NCBI GenBank assembly: GCA_033127725.1
Contig: AP026798.1
Location: 1,922,001-1,986,000, forward strand
Direction of reading: 5' to 3'
Source: Bombiscardovia nodaiensis
GTDB lineage: Bacteria > Actinomycetota > Actinomycetes > Actinomycetales > Bifidobacteriaceae
DNA: 64,000 nucleotides
Shown here piece after piece: positions 46,240 to 58,400 of this stretch. The position numbers were made by a program, and so were the translations under genes. Under the pieces are notes generated by a model, which saw only the letters and a program-made list of their open reading frames with translations, was not told the origin of the DNA and ran no database searches. Every line of letters begins with the position of its first letter. Position 1 is the stretch's first letter.

Positions 46240-46387
46240 TGCTGCTTCTTCTTTCTACGAAGCGGTTATCTCGACAGACGCGCAGCCCATCTCCCGCAAC
46301 TGTTACTTTCTAGCGCTCGGAGCCTTCCAGCTCTGAACACAAGCCTTACTAGTATGGCACGCTCACTCGACGGCGGCCAAAGAAACC

Positions 46388-47278
46388 TCAGACGATTTTC
46401 TCCACCTGGTCGAAGCCCAGTTCGACCGGCGTGTCGCGGCCGAAGATGGAGACCAAAACGGTGAGCTTCTGTGTAGTCGGTTCCACCTCGGAGACAGCGG
46501 CGGCCATCGTAGCGAATGGGCCTTCGGTGACCGTGACCTGGTCGCCCACCTGGTAAGAGACCTCCACAGAGCGACGCTTGGCTGCAGCAGGCTTGTCGCC
46601 AGCGGCCTTCAAAGCCTCTGAAGCAATCATCGGAGCCATCATCTCGACAACTTCTTTGCGGGAGAGGGGAGCCGGTTCCTTGCTTGGGCCCACAAAGCCC
46701 GTCACACCTTCGGTATCTTTGACAATACGGCGGGCGTTCTCGTCTGGCCACATGCGAATCAGCACATAGCCTGGCACCCGCACGCGAGTCACAATCTTCT
46801 TGCCCTTGTCAGTGTGCTTCTCCACCTCTTCCATAGGCACTTCGACCTGGAAAATCTGGTCTTCCAGACCGAAAGAGTTCACACGCGACTCGATGTTGGT
46901 TTTCACACGCTTCTCGTAGCCGGAATAGGTGTGCAGCACATACCACTTGCCTTCGAGCGTGCGCAGCTGCTTGGAGAATTCATCGACAGCCTGCTGGCCA
47001 GGATCGTCCGCCGCCGCGTCCTCGCCCTGCTCGCTATCCGCTTCGCCAGCCTCGCCTGATTCGCTGGTCTCGGTCTCTGCTTCGCCCGCAGATGCTTCGG
47101 ACACAGGCGCTAGCTCGTCTTCGGATGAGGTCTGCACATCGGTTAGCGCATCTTGAGGCTGCTCGTCCAGCGTCGCCGCAACAGGCTGCTCTTGGTCAGC
47201 AGGAGGCGTTGCGGGAGCGGAAGAAGAGTCAAACTCCTCCTCCTGGTTCGTTGCATCCGCCATCTGATCATCACTCAT
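46388..47278 (-). CDS. nusG: Transcription antitermination factor NusG
   Basis: 296 residues, much longer than Escherichia coli NusG (181), because of an acidic N-terminal extension of about 110 residues as is common in actinobacteria. The NGN domain starts at [18 protein letters not shown] and contains [10 protein letters not shown]; the KOW domain has [12 protein letters not shown]. It binds RNA polymerase to modulate pausing and termination. ATG 47278 is preferred over GTG 47290 because of GAGAGG ten bases upstream. Confidence 0.96.
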   Translation of the reverse strand: MSDDQMADATNQEEEFDSSSAPATPPADQEQPVAATLDEQPQDALTDVQTSSEDELAPVSEASAGEAETETSESGEAGEADSEQGEDAAADDPGQQAVDEFSKQLRTLEGKWYVLHTYSGYEKRVKTNIESRVNSFGLEDQIFQVEVPMEEVEKHTDKGKKIVTRVRVPGYVLIRMWPDENARRIVKDTEGVTGFVGPSKEPAPLSRKEVVEMMAPMIASEALKAAGDKPAAAKRRSVEVSYQVGDQVTVTEGPFATMAAAVSEVEPTTQKLTVLVSIFGRDTPVELGFDQVEKIV

Positions 47279-47319
47279 AGAATGAGCCACCCTCTCAAGA
47301 ATCTAGGAATTACTGGGAA

Positions 47320-47547
47320 TCAGCCGAAGACCAGCATAACCAGCTTGCCCAGGCCGAAGTCGAGAGCCGTCACAAAAATCATCAGGAACAGCACGAAAAT
47401 AAAGACGGCAACCGACCAGCCGAGCAGCTCCTTGCCAGTTGGCGCTACGACCTTGCGAATTTCATCAAAGACTTGCTTGATGAACATGCCGATACGCTTG
47501 AAGATATTCGGCCGCTTGCTCTTACCAGCCGCGTCTTTCTGAGCCAT
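47320..47547 (-). CDS. secE: Preprotein translocase subunit SecE
   Basis: 75 residues with a single membrane segment (LLGWSVAVFIFVLFLMIFVTALDFGLGKL) behind the conserved FIKQVFDEIRKVVAPTGKEL. It clamps SecY in the Sec channel. GAAGGA five bases before ATG 47547 favours this over the ATG two codons upstream. It is placed before nusG, as usual, and behind tRNA-Trp. Confidence 0.95.
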   Translation of the reverse strand: MAQKDAAGKSKRPNIFKRIGMFIKQVFDEIRKVVAPTGKELLGWSVAVFIFVLFLMIFVTALDFGLGKLVMLVFG

Positions 47548-47581
47548 ATTCATCCTTCGTTAGTTCCTACAATCCAACCAT

Positions 47582-47657
47582 TGGCAGGGAAGGCGGGACT
47601 CGAACCCACAACCTACGGTTTTGGAGACCGTTGCGCTACCAATTGCGCCACTTCCCT
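47582..47657 (-). tRNA. tRNA-Trp (CCA anticodon)
   Basis: Acceptor stem AGGGAAG / CTTCCCT, anticodon loop TCTCCAAAA, T-loop GTTCGAGTC and an encoded GCCA end make a complete 76-base tRNA. tRNA-Trp upstream of secE-nusG is a conserved bacterial order. Confidence 0.96.
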
Positions 47658-47817
47658 AAGGGATACTTACTCATCGTACTCAAACCGGTGGATACCGCAG
47701 AGTTCTCCAGAGCAAACCCAAGTTTCTACTCTAGCCCAAGCCCTCGATTCCGTCCACCGCCCCGCGGTGTCGCGCCCCCAAGCAGACAGACCCATAGCGC
47801 TGATAGCGCCGAAGAAA

Positions 47818-48948
47818 CTACAAAAGGACCAGTGTATCGCGGTGAACAAGGGGGTGGGCATATTGATGGCCGTAGGCTGCCGAAAGTTCGCTGGTGCTGC
47901 GGCCCAGCAGGTGGCCAGCTTCTTCTGAGTCGTAGGCGGAGATACCCTTTGCTATCCGCGTACCCTGAGGGTCGCAAATCCAGACTGGGTCGCCAGCGGA
48001 GAAGTCGCCGCTCACCGAACTCACCCCCGCAGGTAGGAGGCTGGCGCGACCGCCACAAACAGCCCGGGCCGCACCAGCATCTGCCTGGTAGGACCCTCGC
48101 GGGGCAGAGGCGAACTTAATCCACAGGCGACGGGCGCTCCCCCGGTGCTTGACGGGCGCGAAGGCTGTACCCACTGGATCTCCAAAAAGGGCGGGCCCGG
48201 CCAGGTCTGCGCGGGTCAAAACCACCGGCATCCCCGAAACTGCACCGATGCGGGCGGCCTCCAGCTTGGTGGTCATGCCGCCCGTGCCCAGGCCAGACGT
48301 GGAGCCCTCAGCCTCAATCGACTCCATAGCCTTGACCACATTCGGCACAAAAGCAATGCGCCGAGCGCCAGGCTTGGAAGGTGGGGCCGTGTAGAGCGCA
48401 TCCACGTCGGTCAAGAGCAGGAGAGCGTCGGCGCGCACAATATTTGCCACGAGCGCTGAAAGATGGTCGTTGTCGCCAAAACGAATCTCGTTGGAGGCCA
48501 GGGCGTCGTTCTCGTTCACAATCGGCACCACGCCAAGGTCCAGCAGGCGGCTCAAGGTGCGGCGGGCGTTGCGGTATTGTGCCGGCTGGATGGTGTCTTG
48601 GGCAGTAATCAGAATCTGGCCGACCCGCAGACCGTAGCGCGCGAACGCGGCCTCGTAGTGGGCCATCAGTATGCCCTGACCCACAGAAGCGGTCGCCTGC
48701 TTGGTTGCCAGGTCTTGGGGGCGCTCAGCCATGCCCAGGGATCCAAAACCCGCAGCTATAGCGCCAGAAGAGACCAAAACCAGACGGGCACCCTGCAAGC
48801 GAGCCTGGGCCAGGGCACCAACCAGAGCCTGGAGCCGGGCGGGTTGCAGGTGGCCGGAAGCAGCAGTGAGCGAGGAGGAGCCTACCTTGACCACCAACGT
48901 ATGCGCTTGAGCGACCGCCCGGCGCACCTCCTGCTCCGTGAATTTCAC
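47818..48948 (-). CDS. proB: Glutamate 5-kinase
   Basis: 376 residues. An amino-acid-kinase domain (about 1-260; VVKVGSSSLTA, VLVSSGAIAAGFGSLG, VPIVNENDALASNEIRFGDNDHLSALVA) is followed by a PUA domain. It phosphorylates glutamate, the first step of proline synthesis. Placement after obg is conserved in many Gram-positive genomes. An Ala/Gly-rich linker separates the domains. Confidence 0.96.
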   Translation of the reverse strand: MKFTEQEVRRAVAQAHTLVVKVGSSSLTAASGHLQPARLQALVGALAQARLQGARLVLVSSGAIAAGFGSLGMAERPQDLATKQATASVGQGILMAHYEAAFARYGLRVGQILITAQDTIQPAQYRNARRTLSRLLDLGVVPIVNENDALASNEIRFGDNDHLSALVANIVRADALLLLTDVDALYTAPPSKPGARRIAFVPNVVKAMESIEAEGSTSGLGTGGMTTKLEAARIGAVSGMPVVLTRADLAGPALFGDPVGTAFAPVKHRGSARRLWIKFASAPRGSYQADAGAARAVCGGRASLLPAGVSSVSGDFSAGDPVWICDPQGTRIAKGISAYDSEEAGHLLGRSTSELSAAYGHQYAHPLVHRDTLVLL

Positions 48949-49099
48949 AGCTCACTCCTCCTGCTCACTGCCAGCAGTGCTCAACCCAGCAAGCACTAGC
49001 TGTCCAGATTACTGCCGCCCCTACTTGCCGCTCCTGCTGCATTTGCCGCCGCCGGGCCGCCCCAGGCAGGCGCTAGCGGCCGCGAGGGCACACTTTTAG

Positions 49100-50875
<1,776 letters not shown>

Positions 50876-50886
50876 CTAAGCGAATG

Positions 50887-51138
50887 CTACTCAGAGACGA
50901 CGTCTACGACCTTGCGGTCCCGGCGCACGCCAAACTTGACATTGCCGTCAGCAAGAGCATACAGGGTAAAGTCCTTGCCCAGGCCCACGTTCTGCCCGGG
51001 GTGGAACTTGGTGCCGCGCTGACGAACCAGAATGTTGCCAGCTACGACAGACTCGCCGCCGAACTTCTTAACACCGAGGTATTGCGCGTTAGAATCGCGA
51101 CCGTTGCGCGAGCTAGACGCGCCCTTCTTGTGTGCCAT
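50887..51138 (-). CDS. rpmA: 50S ribosomal protein L27
   Basis: 83 residues. [29 protein letters not shown] is the typical N-terminus, which reaches the peptidyl transferase centre; there is no N-terminal propeptide of the Firmicutes type. It lies 39 bases behind rplU. Confidence 0.98.
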   Translation of the reverse strand: MAHKKGASSSRNGRDSNAQYLGVKKFGGESVVAGNILVRQRGTKFHPGQNVGLGKDFTLYALADGNVKFGVRRDRKVVDVVSE

Positions 51139-51177
51139 GTTGTGTCCTTTCCCGACTTAAAAGCTTTGAGGCCCGCT

Positions 51178-51486
51178 TCAGGCGATGGCCGTAATCTTGA
51201 CCGCGCTGAGCTGCTGGCGATGACCCTTGCGACGGGCCACACCGGTCTTGTTCTTGAACTTCTGAATGTTGATCTTCGGGCCCTTGAGCTCGTCATCCAC
51301 AACCTCGCCCTTGGCTGAGATCTTCGCCAAATCCTTGGAACCCAAGGTCACCTTGGAGCCGTCGACGACAAGCGCGACCGGAAACTCAACCGACTCGCCC
51401 TTCTTGGCCGCCAGACGGTTGACCTTAATCACGTCACCGACCTCGACCTTTTCCTGATGGCCACCGGCCTTAACAATCGCGTACAT
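51178..51486 (-). CDS. rplU: 50S ribosomal protein L21
   Basis: 102 residues from [18 protein letters not shown], the canonical L21 start; a further upstream start would add twelve unrelated residues. The C-terminus [20 protein letters not shown] is conserved. It heads the rplU-rpmA operon. Confidence 0.97.
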   Translation of the reverse strand: MYAIVKAGGHQEKVEVGDVIKVNRLAAKKGESVEFPVALVVDGSKVTLGSKDLAKISAKGEVVDDELKGPKINIQKFKNKTGVARRKGHRQQLSAVKITAIA

Positions 51487-51638
51487 AGCCCTACCTTGCC
51501 TGTTTTTCAAAAGCTGCCACACATCTGCTTACCCATCCTGCCACTTTGGAGCGGACGAAAGCAGACACCAGCTCATCAGTATATAAGCAAACGCGCCACC
51601 TCGTCAAATGGCAGCGCGCCGACGAAACACGCTATATC

Positions 51639-54600
51639 TTATGCCTCCTGGACGACATCTTGGCTGGAGTCCTCTTCGGGGGAATTTGGCGACGGCATAT
51701 CTGCCTGTGCCGACTCGTTGGAAGCCAAGAGCTCCTGCCCCTCGTCGCCCAGCTCGCCGTCCGTCTCCTCGTCCCGGTCGTCACGCTCATCCCGGTCCTC
51801 GGCAGCTTTCTCCGCTGCGGCCGCAATCTGCGCCAACTTCGCCTTCACATCCGGCGAGGAACCCTGGGGGGCGGGCGTTTCCTGGGCCGCCTTGGTGGTG
51901 TGCGCGTGCTTAATAGTCTTGACGAAGGGGTCGCCGCCCTTGGCCGCGTAGGGGTCGTCGTACTTAGTAGAGACCGTGGGCTTGTCGTGCAGGATGAAAC
52001 CACGCCCATGGCAGGTGGGGCACTCCTCGGAGAAGGCCTCCACCAGGCCCTGACCCACGCGCTTGCGGGTCATCTGTACCAGGCCCAGGGACGTGACCTC
52101 AGCCACCTGGTGCTTGGTACGGTCGCGGGCCAAGCACTCCACCAGCCGGCGCAGCACCAAATCGCGGTTTGCGGGCATGACCATGTCCACAAAGTCAATC
52201 ATCACCATGCCGCCGATGTCGCGCAGACGCAGCTGGCGAGCAATCTCCTCGGCCGCCTCCAGGTTGCAGCGGGTCACCGTCTCTTCAAGGGACTTGCCCT
52301 TGCCAATGTAGCGGCCCGTATTCACGTCAATCGTGGTCATGGCCTCGGTGCGGTCAATCACCAGCGAACCGCCGGAAGGCAGGTAGACTTGGCGCTCCAT
52401 ACCCTTGCGCAGCTGGCTGTCAATCTGCCACTTGTCGAACACGTCCTTGCCCTGGTGTTCCTCGGGCTCCCAGCGGACCAGCTTGTCCTGCAAGTCCGGC
52501 GCCATGGTCTGCAAGTAGTGCTCAATATGGTCGTACACCCGGTCGCCCTCAACTATCAGCTGGTTGAAGTCGTCGTTGAAAATGTCGCGCACCACGCGAA
52601 TCGCCACGTCCGGCTCGCCCTGCAGGAGCTTGGGGCGCTTGCCATGCCAGAACTCCTCGCGCTTGGACTCCACGTCCTCCCACTGGCGCTGCAAGTTCTC
52701 CAGGTCCTTGGTAATGGCCTCTTCGCTGGCGCCCTCAGCCGCCGTGCGAATAATGATACCCATATCCTTCGGGGCAATTTTGGCCACAATGGACTTCAGG
52801 CGCGAGCGTTCCTTGTCGGAGAGCTTGCGGGAGACGCCTGTCATACCGCCGGAGGGCACGAGCACCAGGAAGCGGCCTGCGAGCGTGACCTGAGAAGTCA
52901 GGCGGGCGCCCTTGTGGCCAATCGGGTCCTTGGTGACCTGCACCAGCACCGGGTCGCCAGACTTGAAAGCAAGCTCGATGCGCCGGGGCTGGCCGTCCAA
53001 GCGGGTGGAGTCCCAGTTCACCTCGCCAGCGTAGAGCACGCCGTTGCGGGCCTGGCCAATGTCGACGAAGGCAGCCTCCATGCTGGGCAGCACGTTCTGC
53101 ACGCGGCCCAAGTAAATGTTGCCCACCGAGGAGACTTCGTCAATGTCGGAGACGTAGTGCTCCACTAGCGTGCCGTCTTCAATCACGGAAATCTGCGTGT
53201 GCTGCTCTTTTTCGCGCACCACCATCAGCCGGTTGACGTTCTCGCGCCGGGCCAGGAAGTCCTGCTCAATGAGCTGGGTCTGCTTGCTGCGCTCGCGGCG
53301 GTTGTCGCGCCGGCGCTGCTTCTTGGCCTCCAGGCGGGTGGAGCCCTCAATGTCGGTAATTTCGTCTACATACTGCTGGCGGCGGGAACGACGGGCTGGC
53401 TCCTCGTCGGCATCCTTAGCTCCCCGGCGACGGCGACGGCGACGGGTCAGTCCGCCCTCCTCATCGTCCTCGTCAGGCTCGCTCCGACGCCTGCGACGGC
53501 TGCTGCTGCCCTCATCCTCGTCTTCCTCACCCCGGCGGGAACGACGACGGCGGCGGATAGTAGGCTCGGCTTCTTCCTCGTCGGCAGAGCCTTCGCCAGC
53601 TTCCTCGCGCAAGTCTTGCTCAATGAGCTCAACTTCGTTGGCAGCCTGACGCTCCTCGGCGTTCAGACGACGGGAGCGACGGCGGCGGGGCTGACCCTCC
53701 TCCTCGCTCTCGGAGTCGAACTCGTCCTCAGATTCGCGCTCATGCTCACGCTCACGCTCACTGCCGCGGCTGGCATGACGGCCACTGCTGCTCGTGCGCC
53801 CCTTGCGGGTGCGAGTGCGACGTGAGCTCTGAGGCTCGTCTTCCTGGTCGGATTCGCCCCGTGCATCGGCTTCAAATTCTGGCTCAGCTGCCGCGACTGG
53901 GTGAGCTGGGATGATGGGCTCCTGGAAGAGCAGAGAGGTCATTGGCCGCGCTGGCGCCTGGGCTCGAGAGGCCCTGGAGGAACGACCGGAAGTGCGGCTG
54001 GACCCGGTTGAGCTAGCAGTTTCAGCAGTATCTGCCTGCGAGCGCGAATCTGACTCTCCGCCCTCGCGGGTCTCGCTGTCCTGGCTCTCGCCGGACCGGG
54101 AGCGGTCACGGCTGCGCGAACGGCTACTGCGCCCACTTGAACGCTCGTCGCCCTCCTCGCCTTGTTCAGTCTGGGCCCGGCGGCGTCTGCGCGAGCTCCT
54201 CGAAGTCTCTGCCTGCTCGTCTACTTCGTCGTCTACCGACTCAGCCCGGGAGCGTGACTGACGGCGGGAGGACCCACTGGGCTGGTCTTCCTCGCGGTCC
54301 TGACGGCCTCGGCTCGACTGGCCCGACCGGCTGGGACGGGCGGAACGACTGGAACTGTTTGAACGGCTAGAGCGGTTGGAACGATTGGAAGATGAGTCTG
54401 ACTCGCTGCCTTCTGCCTCGGAACCGCTGTCGGCGCGTTCACGGCCCTCATCGTATTCGTCAGCGCGGGAGCGTTCGTGGGATTGCTCGGAAGTCCGGCG
54501 GCGGCTCGTGCTCGTCCGACGGCGGGAGCGGGTGCGGCTTTCGTCTCTTTCAGCTCTTTCAGATTCAGACTGGCTGTGCTCGCTCGAATCTGAGCTGCCC

Positions 54601-54986
54601 TCGCCCCTCGCCTGCCGGCCCCGGCCCCGTTCCTGGCTCTCGTGGCTTGCGGCCGAGGCGGTCTGAGCGCTCTGGCTGGACTGGCGGCTCCGGCGGCGGG
54701 GGCTCTCGTCCTCGTCTTTGCCGGCCTCTACCTGCACGGGCACATGAGCGTCAGCCGCTCCGGTGCCACGCACTACCCGGCGTCCACCCCTGCGGCGGCG
54801 AGGCGCACTCTCCTGCTCAGCCTGTTGACTGGGCTCCTGGCGGTCCACGCGCTCTGCACGCTCTGAATTGTTGTCACTATTGTGTGAGGTCTCGCCCGTA
54901 GACAAGTCCTCGTGCGTTCTGTTTGGCACAATGCTCCTTGCAAGGCCCTGCATTGCCCTACGCTCGTGGCGCAGGCTACTTCTCAC
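51639..54986 (-). CDS. rne: Ribonuclease E/G with a very long charged N-terminal region
   Basis: Up to 1115 residues. The first 560 or so are almost entirely Arg/Ser/Glu-rich low-complexity sequence, presumably disordered. The catalytic part begins near residue 590 (QLIEQDFLARRENVNRLMVV) with an S1 domain (YLGRVQNVLPSMEAAFVDIGQARNGVLYAGEV), the RNase E/G core with DFVDM, and the Zn-link CPTCHGRG near residue 988. Another disordered tail follows. It cuts single-stranded RNA in mRNA decay and rRNA processing. The GTG start is uncertain; ATG 54953 is possible. The order before rplU is normal for actinobacteria. Confidence 0.93.
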   Translation of the reverse strand: MRSSLRHERRAMQGLARSIVPNRTHEDLSTGETSHNSDNNSERAERVDRQEPSQQAEQESAPRRRRGGRRVVRGTGAADAHVPVQVEAGKDEDESPRRRSRQSSQSAQTASAASHESQERGRGRQARGEGSSDSSEHSQSESERAERDESRTRSRRRTSTSRRRTSEQSHERSRADEYDEGRERADSGSEAEGSESDSSSNRSNRSSRSNSSSRSARPSRSGQSSRGRQDREEDQPSGSSRRQSRSRAESVDDEVDEQAETSRSSRRRRRAQTEQGEEGDERSSGRSSRSRSRDRSRSGESQDSETREGGESDSRSQADTAETASSTGSSRTSGRSSRASRAQAPARPMTSLLFQEPIIPAHPVAAAEPEFEADARGESDQEDEPQSSRRTRTRKGRTSSSGRHASRGSEREREHERESEDEFDSESEEEGQPRRRRSRRLNAEERQAANEVELIEQDLREEAGEGSADEEEAEPTIRRRRRSRRGEEDEDEGSSSRRRRRSEPDEDDEEGGLTRRRRRRRGAKDADEEPARRSRRQQYVDEITDIEGSTRLEAKKQRRRDNRRERSKQTQLIEQDFLARRENVNRLMVVREKEQHTQISVIEDGTLVEHYVSDIDEVSSVGNIYLGRVQNVLPSMEAAFVDIGQARNGVLYAGEVNWDSTRLDGQPRRIELAFKSGDPVLVQVTKDPIGHKGARLTSQVTLAGRFLVLVPSGGMTGVSRKLSDKERSRLKSIVAKIAPKDMGIIIRTAAEGASEEAITKDLENLQRQWEDVESKREEFWHGKRPKLLQGEPDVAIRVVRDIFNDDFNQLIVEGDRVYDHIEHYLQTMAPDLQDKLVRWEPEEHQGKDVFDKWQIDSQLRKGMERQVYLPSGGSLVIDRTEAMTTIDVNTGRYIGKGKSLEETVTRCNLEAAEEIARQLRLRDIGGMVMIDFVDMVMPANRDLVLRRLVECLARDRTKHQVAEVTSLGLVQMTRKRVGQGLVEAFSEECPTCHGRGFILHDKPTVSTKYDDPYAAKGGDPFVKTIKHAHTTKAAQETPAPQGSSPDVKAKLAQIAAAAEKAAEDRDERDDRDEETDGELGDEGQELLASNESAQADMPSPNSPEEDSSQDVVQEA

Positions 54987-55491
54987 ACCGCGCTCTCACC
55001 GCGGCCGCGCACTCGTGCGCATCGCCTGGACGCCTTACTCAAAAGTCTTCCCTAGCGTAAAGCGGACACCGTCGCCTGCTGCAAAGCAGTGAGCAGGGGG
55101 ATCAACGCCTACGCTTCACGGCGACCATGCAGAGTCGCCACCCTTCTAGTATCGCACACTTTTTATCCCCTGCAGTAACATCTGTGAGCGTTGCACAATT
55201 CTTCTCCCGCAATCACCCCTGCATTCAGTATGTACGCCAGCAAAAAACAACAAGTTAGGTTGGTATATACAATCAAGCAAATTACACAGAACAGGTTCAA
55301 GATTTGCTTGTACAGCAGGAAAAAGCTGGAATTGTGGTGCTGTTCAGCTGATAATGCTAGACTGTCTGCTATTCATGTGACTTTGCTTGCCTTGCGGTTG
55401 GGGAACTCGGGCACTGCGGTCCAACTAGCACGTTTCGCTTTATTTTGGTACAGCAGCTATTTACGGCTGCTACCGCCGCTTTGGAGGGGTT
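54987..55491. other. Divergent intergenic region between rne and the RCC1 protein gene
   Basis: 505 bases without a supported gene. Near the RCC1 gene, TTGTGG and TAATGC lie about 17 bases apart around 55335-55365 and may be its promoter. A GGAGGGG site lies six bases before its ATG. The half near rne is GC-rich; the half near the RCC1 gene is AT-rich. Confidence 0.45.
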
Positions 55492-58400
55492 ATGCGTAAG
55501 GTACGCACTGTGAGTACACTCTTCGTACTCATGTCCTTGACTGTCTTGGGGGGGGGGTCCGCTAGTTTAGCGCGCCCCATACTCGCCCATGCTGATTCCG
55601 CAGATTTAGGTTTTTCTCTCAATCCAGATCATGGCCCAGTTGCTGGCGGCAACGAAGTCGCCATCAAGCCGCCTTTCCAAACCAGTATCAAATTTAAGAA
55701 AATAAGCTCCGGCAGTACTCATATTCTTGCCATCGGAGATGACGATAATACTTGGGCTTGGGGTTCGAACGATTCCACTTTATTGGGTTCAGATACACCA
55801 ATCGTGGGAGCCGTACTCCCAGTAAAGGTTAAAACGCCAGCAGGGGTAAGATTCACCGAAGTGAGCGCGGGCTGGTATCACAATCTCGCCATCGGCAGCG
55901 ATAACCGCATCTACTCATGGGGGTCCAACAATGTCGGTCAGTTGGGAGATGGGGGCACCGTTAGCAGATCAATCCCCGCGCTAGTGAACCTATCTGCTCC
56001 AGCTGGTGCTCGTTTCGTTAGTGTAATAGCTAGCGGTTACGGCAACGCTTCTTATGCACTTGATAGTTATGGCAACGTCTATGCTTGGGGACGGAACATT
56101 TGGGGGCAGTTAGGAGTTGGCGATACAGCCAATCACCTATTACCTACACCTTTGAATACCTCAGTCAAGTTCTCTGATCTCAGCTGCAGTGGAGAACATT
56201 GCTTAGCTATTTCTAATAGCGGAACCCTTTACTCGTGGGGTACAAATAATTACGGACAATTAGGCGACGGCACCACTGTCAATAGCAGCTCCCCCAAAGC
56301 CATCTACACTTCGACCCCATTCATAAAAATCAGTGCTGGAGGTCAGGCAGATTGGGGTCTGGCTGGTAACTTTATCGAGGGATTTTCTCTCGCTCTCGAT
56401 CAACTCGGGAATCTGTATACTTGGGGATTCAACAATGTGGGTCAGCTGGGCAACGGCACCACTACAAATCGTTCCACTCCCCAGCAAGTCTCCACACCTG
56501 TACCATTCACACGCATCAGCGCCGGATCATACTTCGCTCTCGCATTGGGCAACAACGGCAAAGCATACGCTTGGGGTTCAAATAGCAGCTATAACGTCCA
56601 ATATTCAAGCGCCGGTATTCTAGGAGACGGCACCACTACAGACAGGTATAGGCCTACTCTGGTAGCATCTCCGGCCGGTGTAGAGTTTGCAGATGTAAGC
56701 GCAGGATGGATCCACTCCAAAGGCCTTACCACGGAAGGCAAAGTCTACTCATGGGGCCCCAACCAATACGGACAGCTCGGCGACGGCACAAAAATATGGC
56801 GCACCACCCCTGTACCAGTAGCAAAGCCAAATATTGTCGTCACTGCTGTACGCTTTGACGCACTCGCTACCGGCACTCCCCGGCACGATACTGCTGAAGA
56901 CTTGTGGTATGTAATTGCACCCGGGCATCCTGCCGGTACCGTGAACGTCTATATAGATTGGACACTGAACGGCTCGCCTCAAACTAGAGCTACGCTCAAA
57001 TATACATATAGGACTTCTTACACAGTTCATTTTGATATGGCAGGCGCTCCCGGCACCGCCCCAGCTGATCAGCACCCCTTATCAAGCAATGACGAAACTA
57101 TTTCTTGGCCTAATCCGACGCCTACGTGGTCTCATCATTGGTTCGATGGCTGGTTTACAGCTGACGGAAAACCTTGGGATTTCGACGATACTGTCAGTTC
57201 ATCTATGACTCTAACGGCAAAATGGGAGGAGTGGAAGTTCACTCTTGACCCCGACCGTGGACCAACTACAGGAGGTAATACCGTAGCTATTACTCCGCCT
57301 CTTGCCCCGCAGGGCATCAGTTTCAGTCGGATTAGTAGCGGCAGTAAGCATACCCTTGCCATCGGCTCCGACGGCAACACTTACGCATGGGGGTCGAACG
57401 AATACGGCCAACTCGGCGACGATAGTTCGAGTAACCAAAATCTGCCAGTACGAGTGCTTGCTCCAGCAAATGTGCATTTCTTACAGGTGAGTGCAGGCAG
57501 CGAATTCTCAGCTGCACTCGGCTCCGACGGCAGCATCTACACTTGGGGCAGAAACTCCGCAGGGCAACTGGGCAATGGCACTCTAACTAACCAACCCACA
57601 CCAAGCCGTATTGCACAAGGTGCCTTACCGGTTGGCAAACGATACAAGCAAGTCAGCGCCGGAGATAGCCATGTTTTAGCCCTTGCCAATACCAACAGGA
57701 TATACGCATGGGGCCAAAACACAGAGGGACAACTCGGCGACGGAACGCAGATTAACCGAAGGCTGCCGGTTCAAGTTCAATTAGGGCCACAAATCGACGG
57801 CGTGACCTTTACTAGTATTAGTGCTGGCGCGAACCACTCCTTGGCCATCGGGAAGGATAACAACACTTACGCCTGGGGCCGTAATGTCGAAGGGCAGCTC
57901 GGCATCGGCACTAATTCAAGTCTAGAAAAGTCACCGGTTAAGATCCAGTCGGGTGCACTCCCCGCCGGAGCGCACTTTACGCAAATCAGTGCGGGCGGCC
58001 GCTATTCTTTGGCCGTAGATAACAACAATAACCTGTACGCTTGGGGCGACAACCAATCGAGCCAGCTGGGCGACGGAACGACCGTGGGCAAGAATGCGCC
58101 GACTCAGGTGAATCCTGGAGTTATACCATCTGGTGTCAGTTTTACCCACATAAGCGCGGGCGACAAGCATTCCTTAGTTATTGACTCCAACGGAGACGCT
58201 TACACATGGGGCAGCAATGACAACGGCCAGCTCGGAGATAACACGAGCGGCAGCAACCGCTCCACGCCAGTGAAGGTACAGCAAGGAACGCTTCCAACAG
58301 GAGTTCGTTTGAACCAAATCAGCGCAGGAGGCACACAGTCTACAGCCATCGGTAGCGACGGCCACGCATACACATGGGGCGGGAACGGATACGGCCAGCT

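Noticed and set aside
51546..53168. Plus-strand frame of 540 codons across the RNase E/G gene
   Set aside because: Antisense of well-conserved catalytic sequence; no family resemblance.
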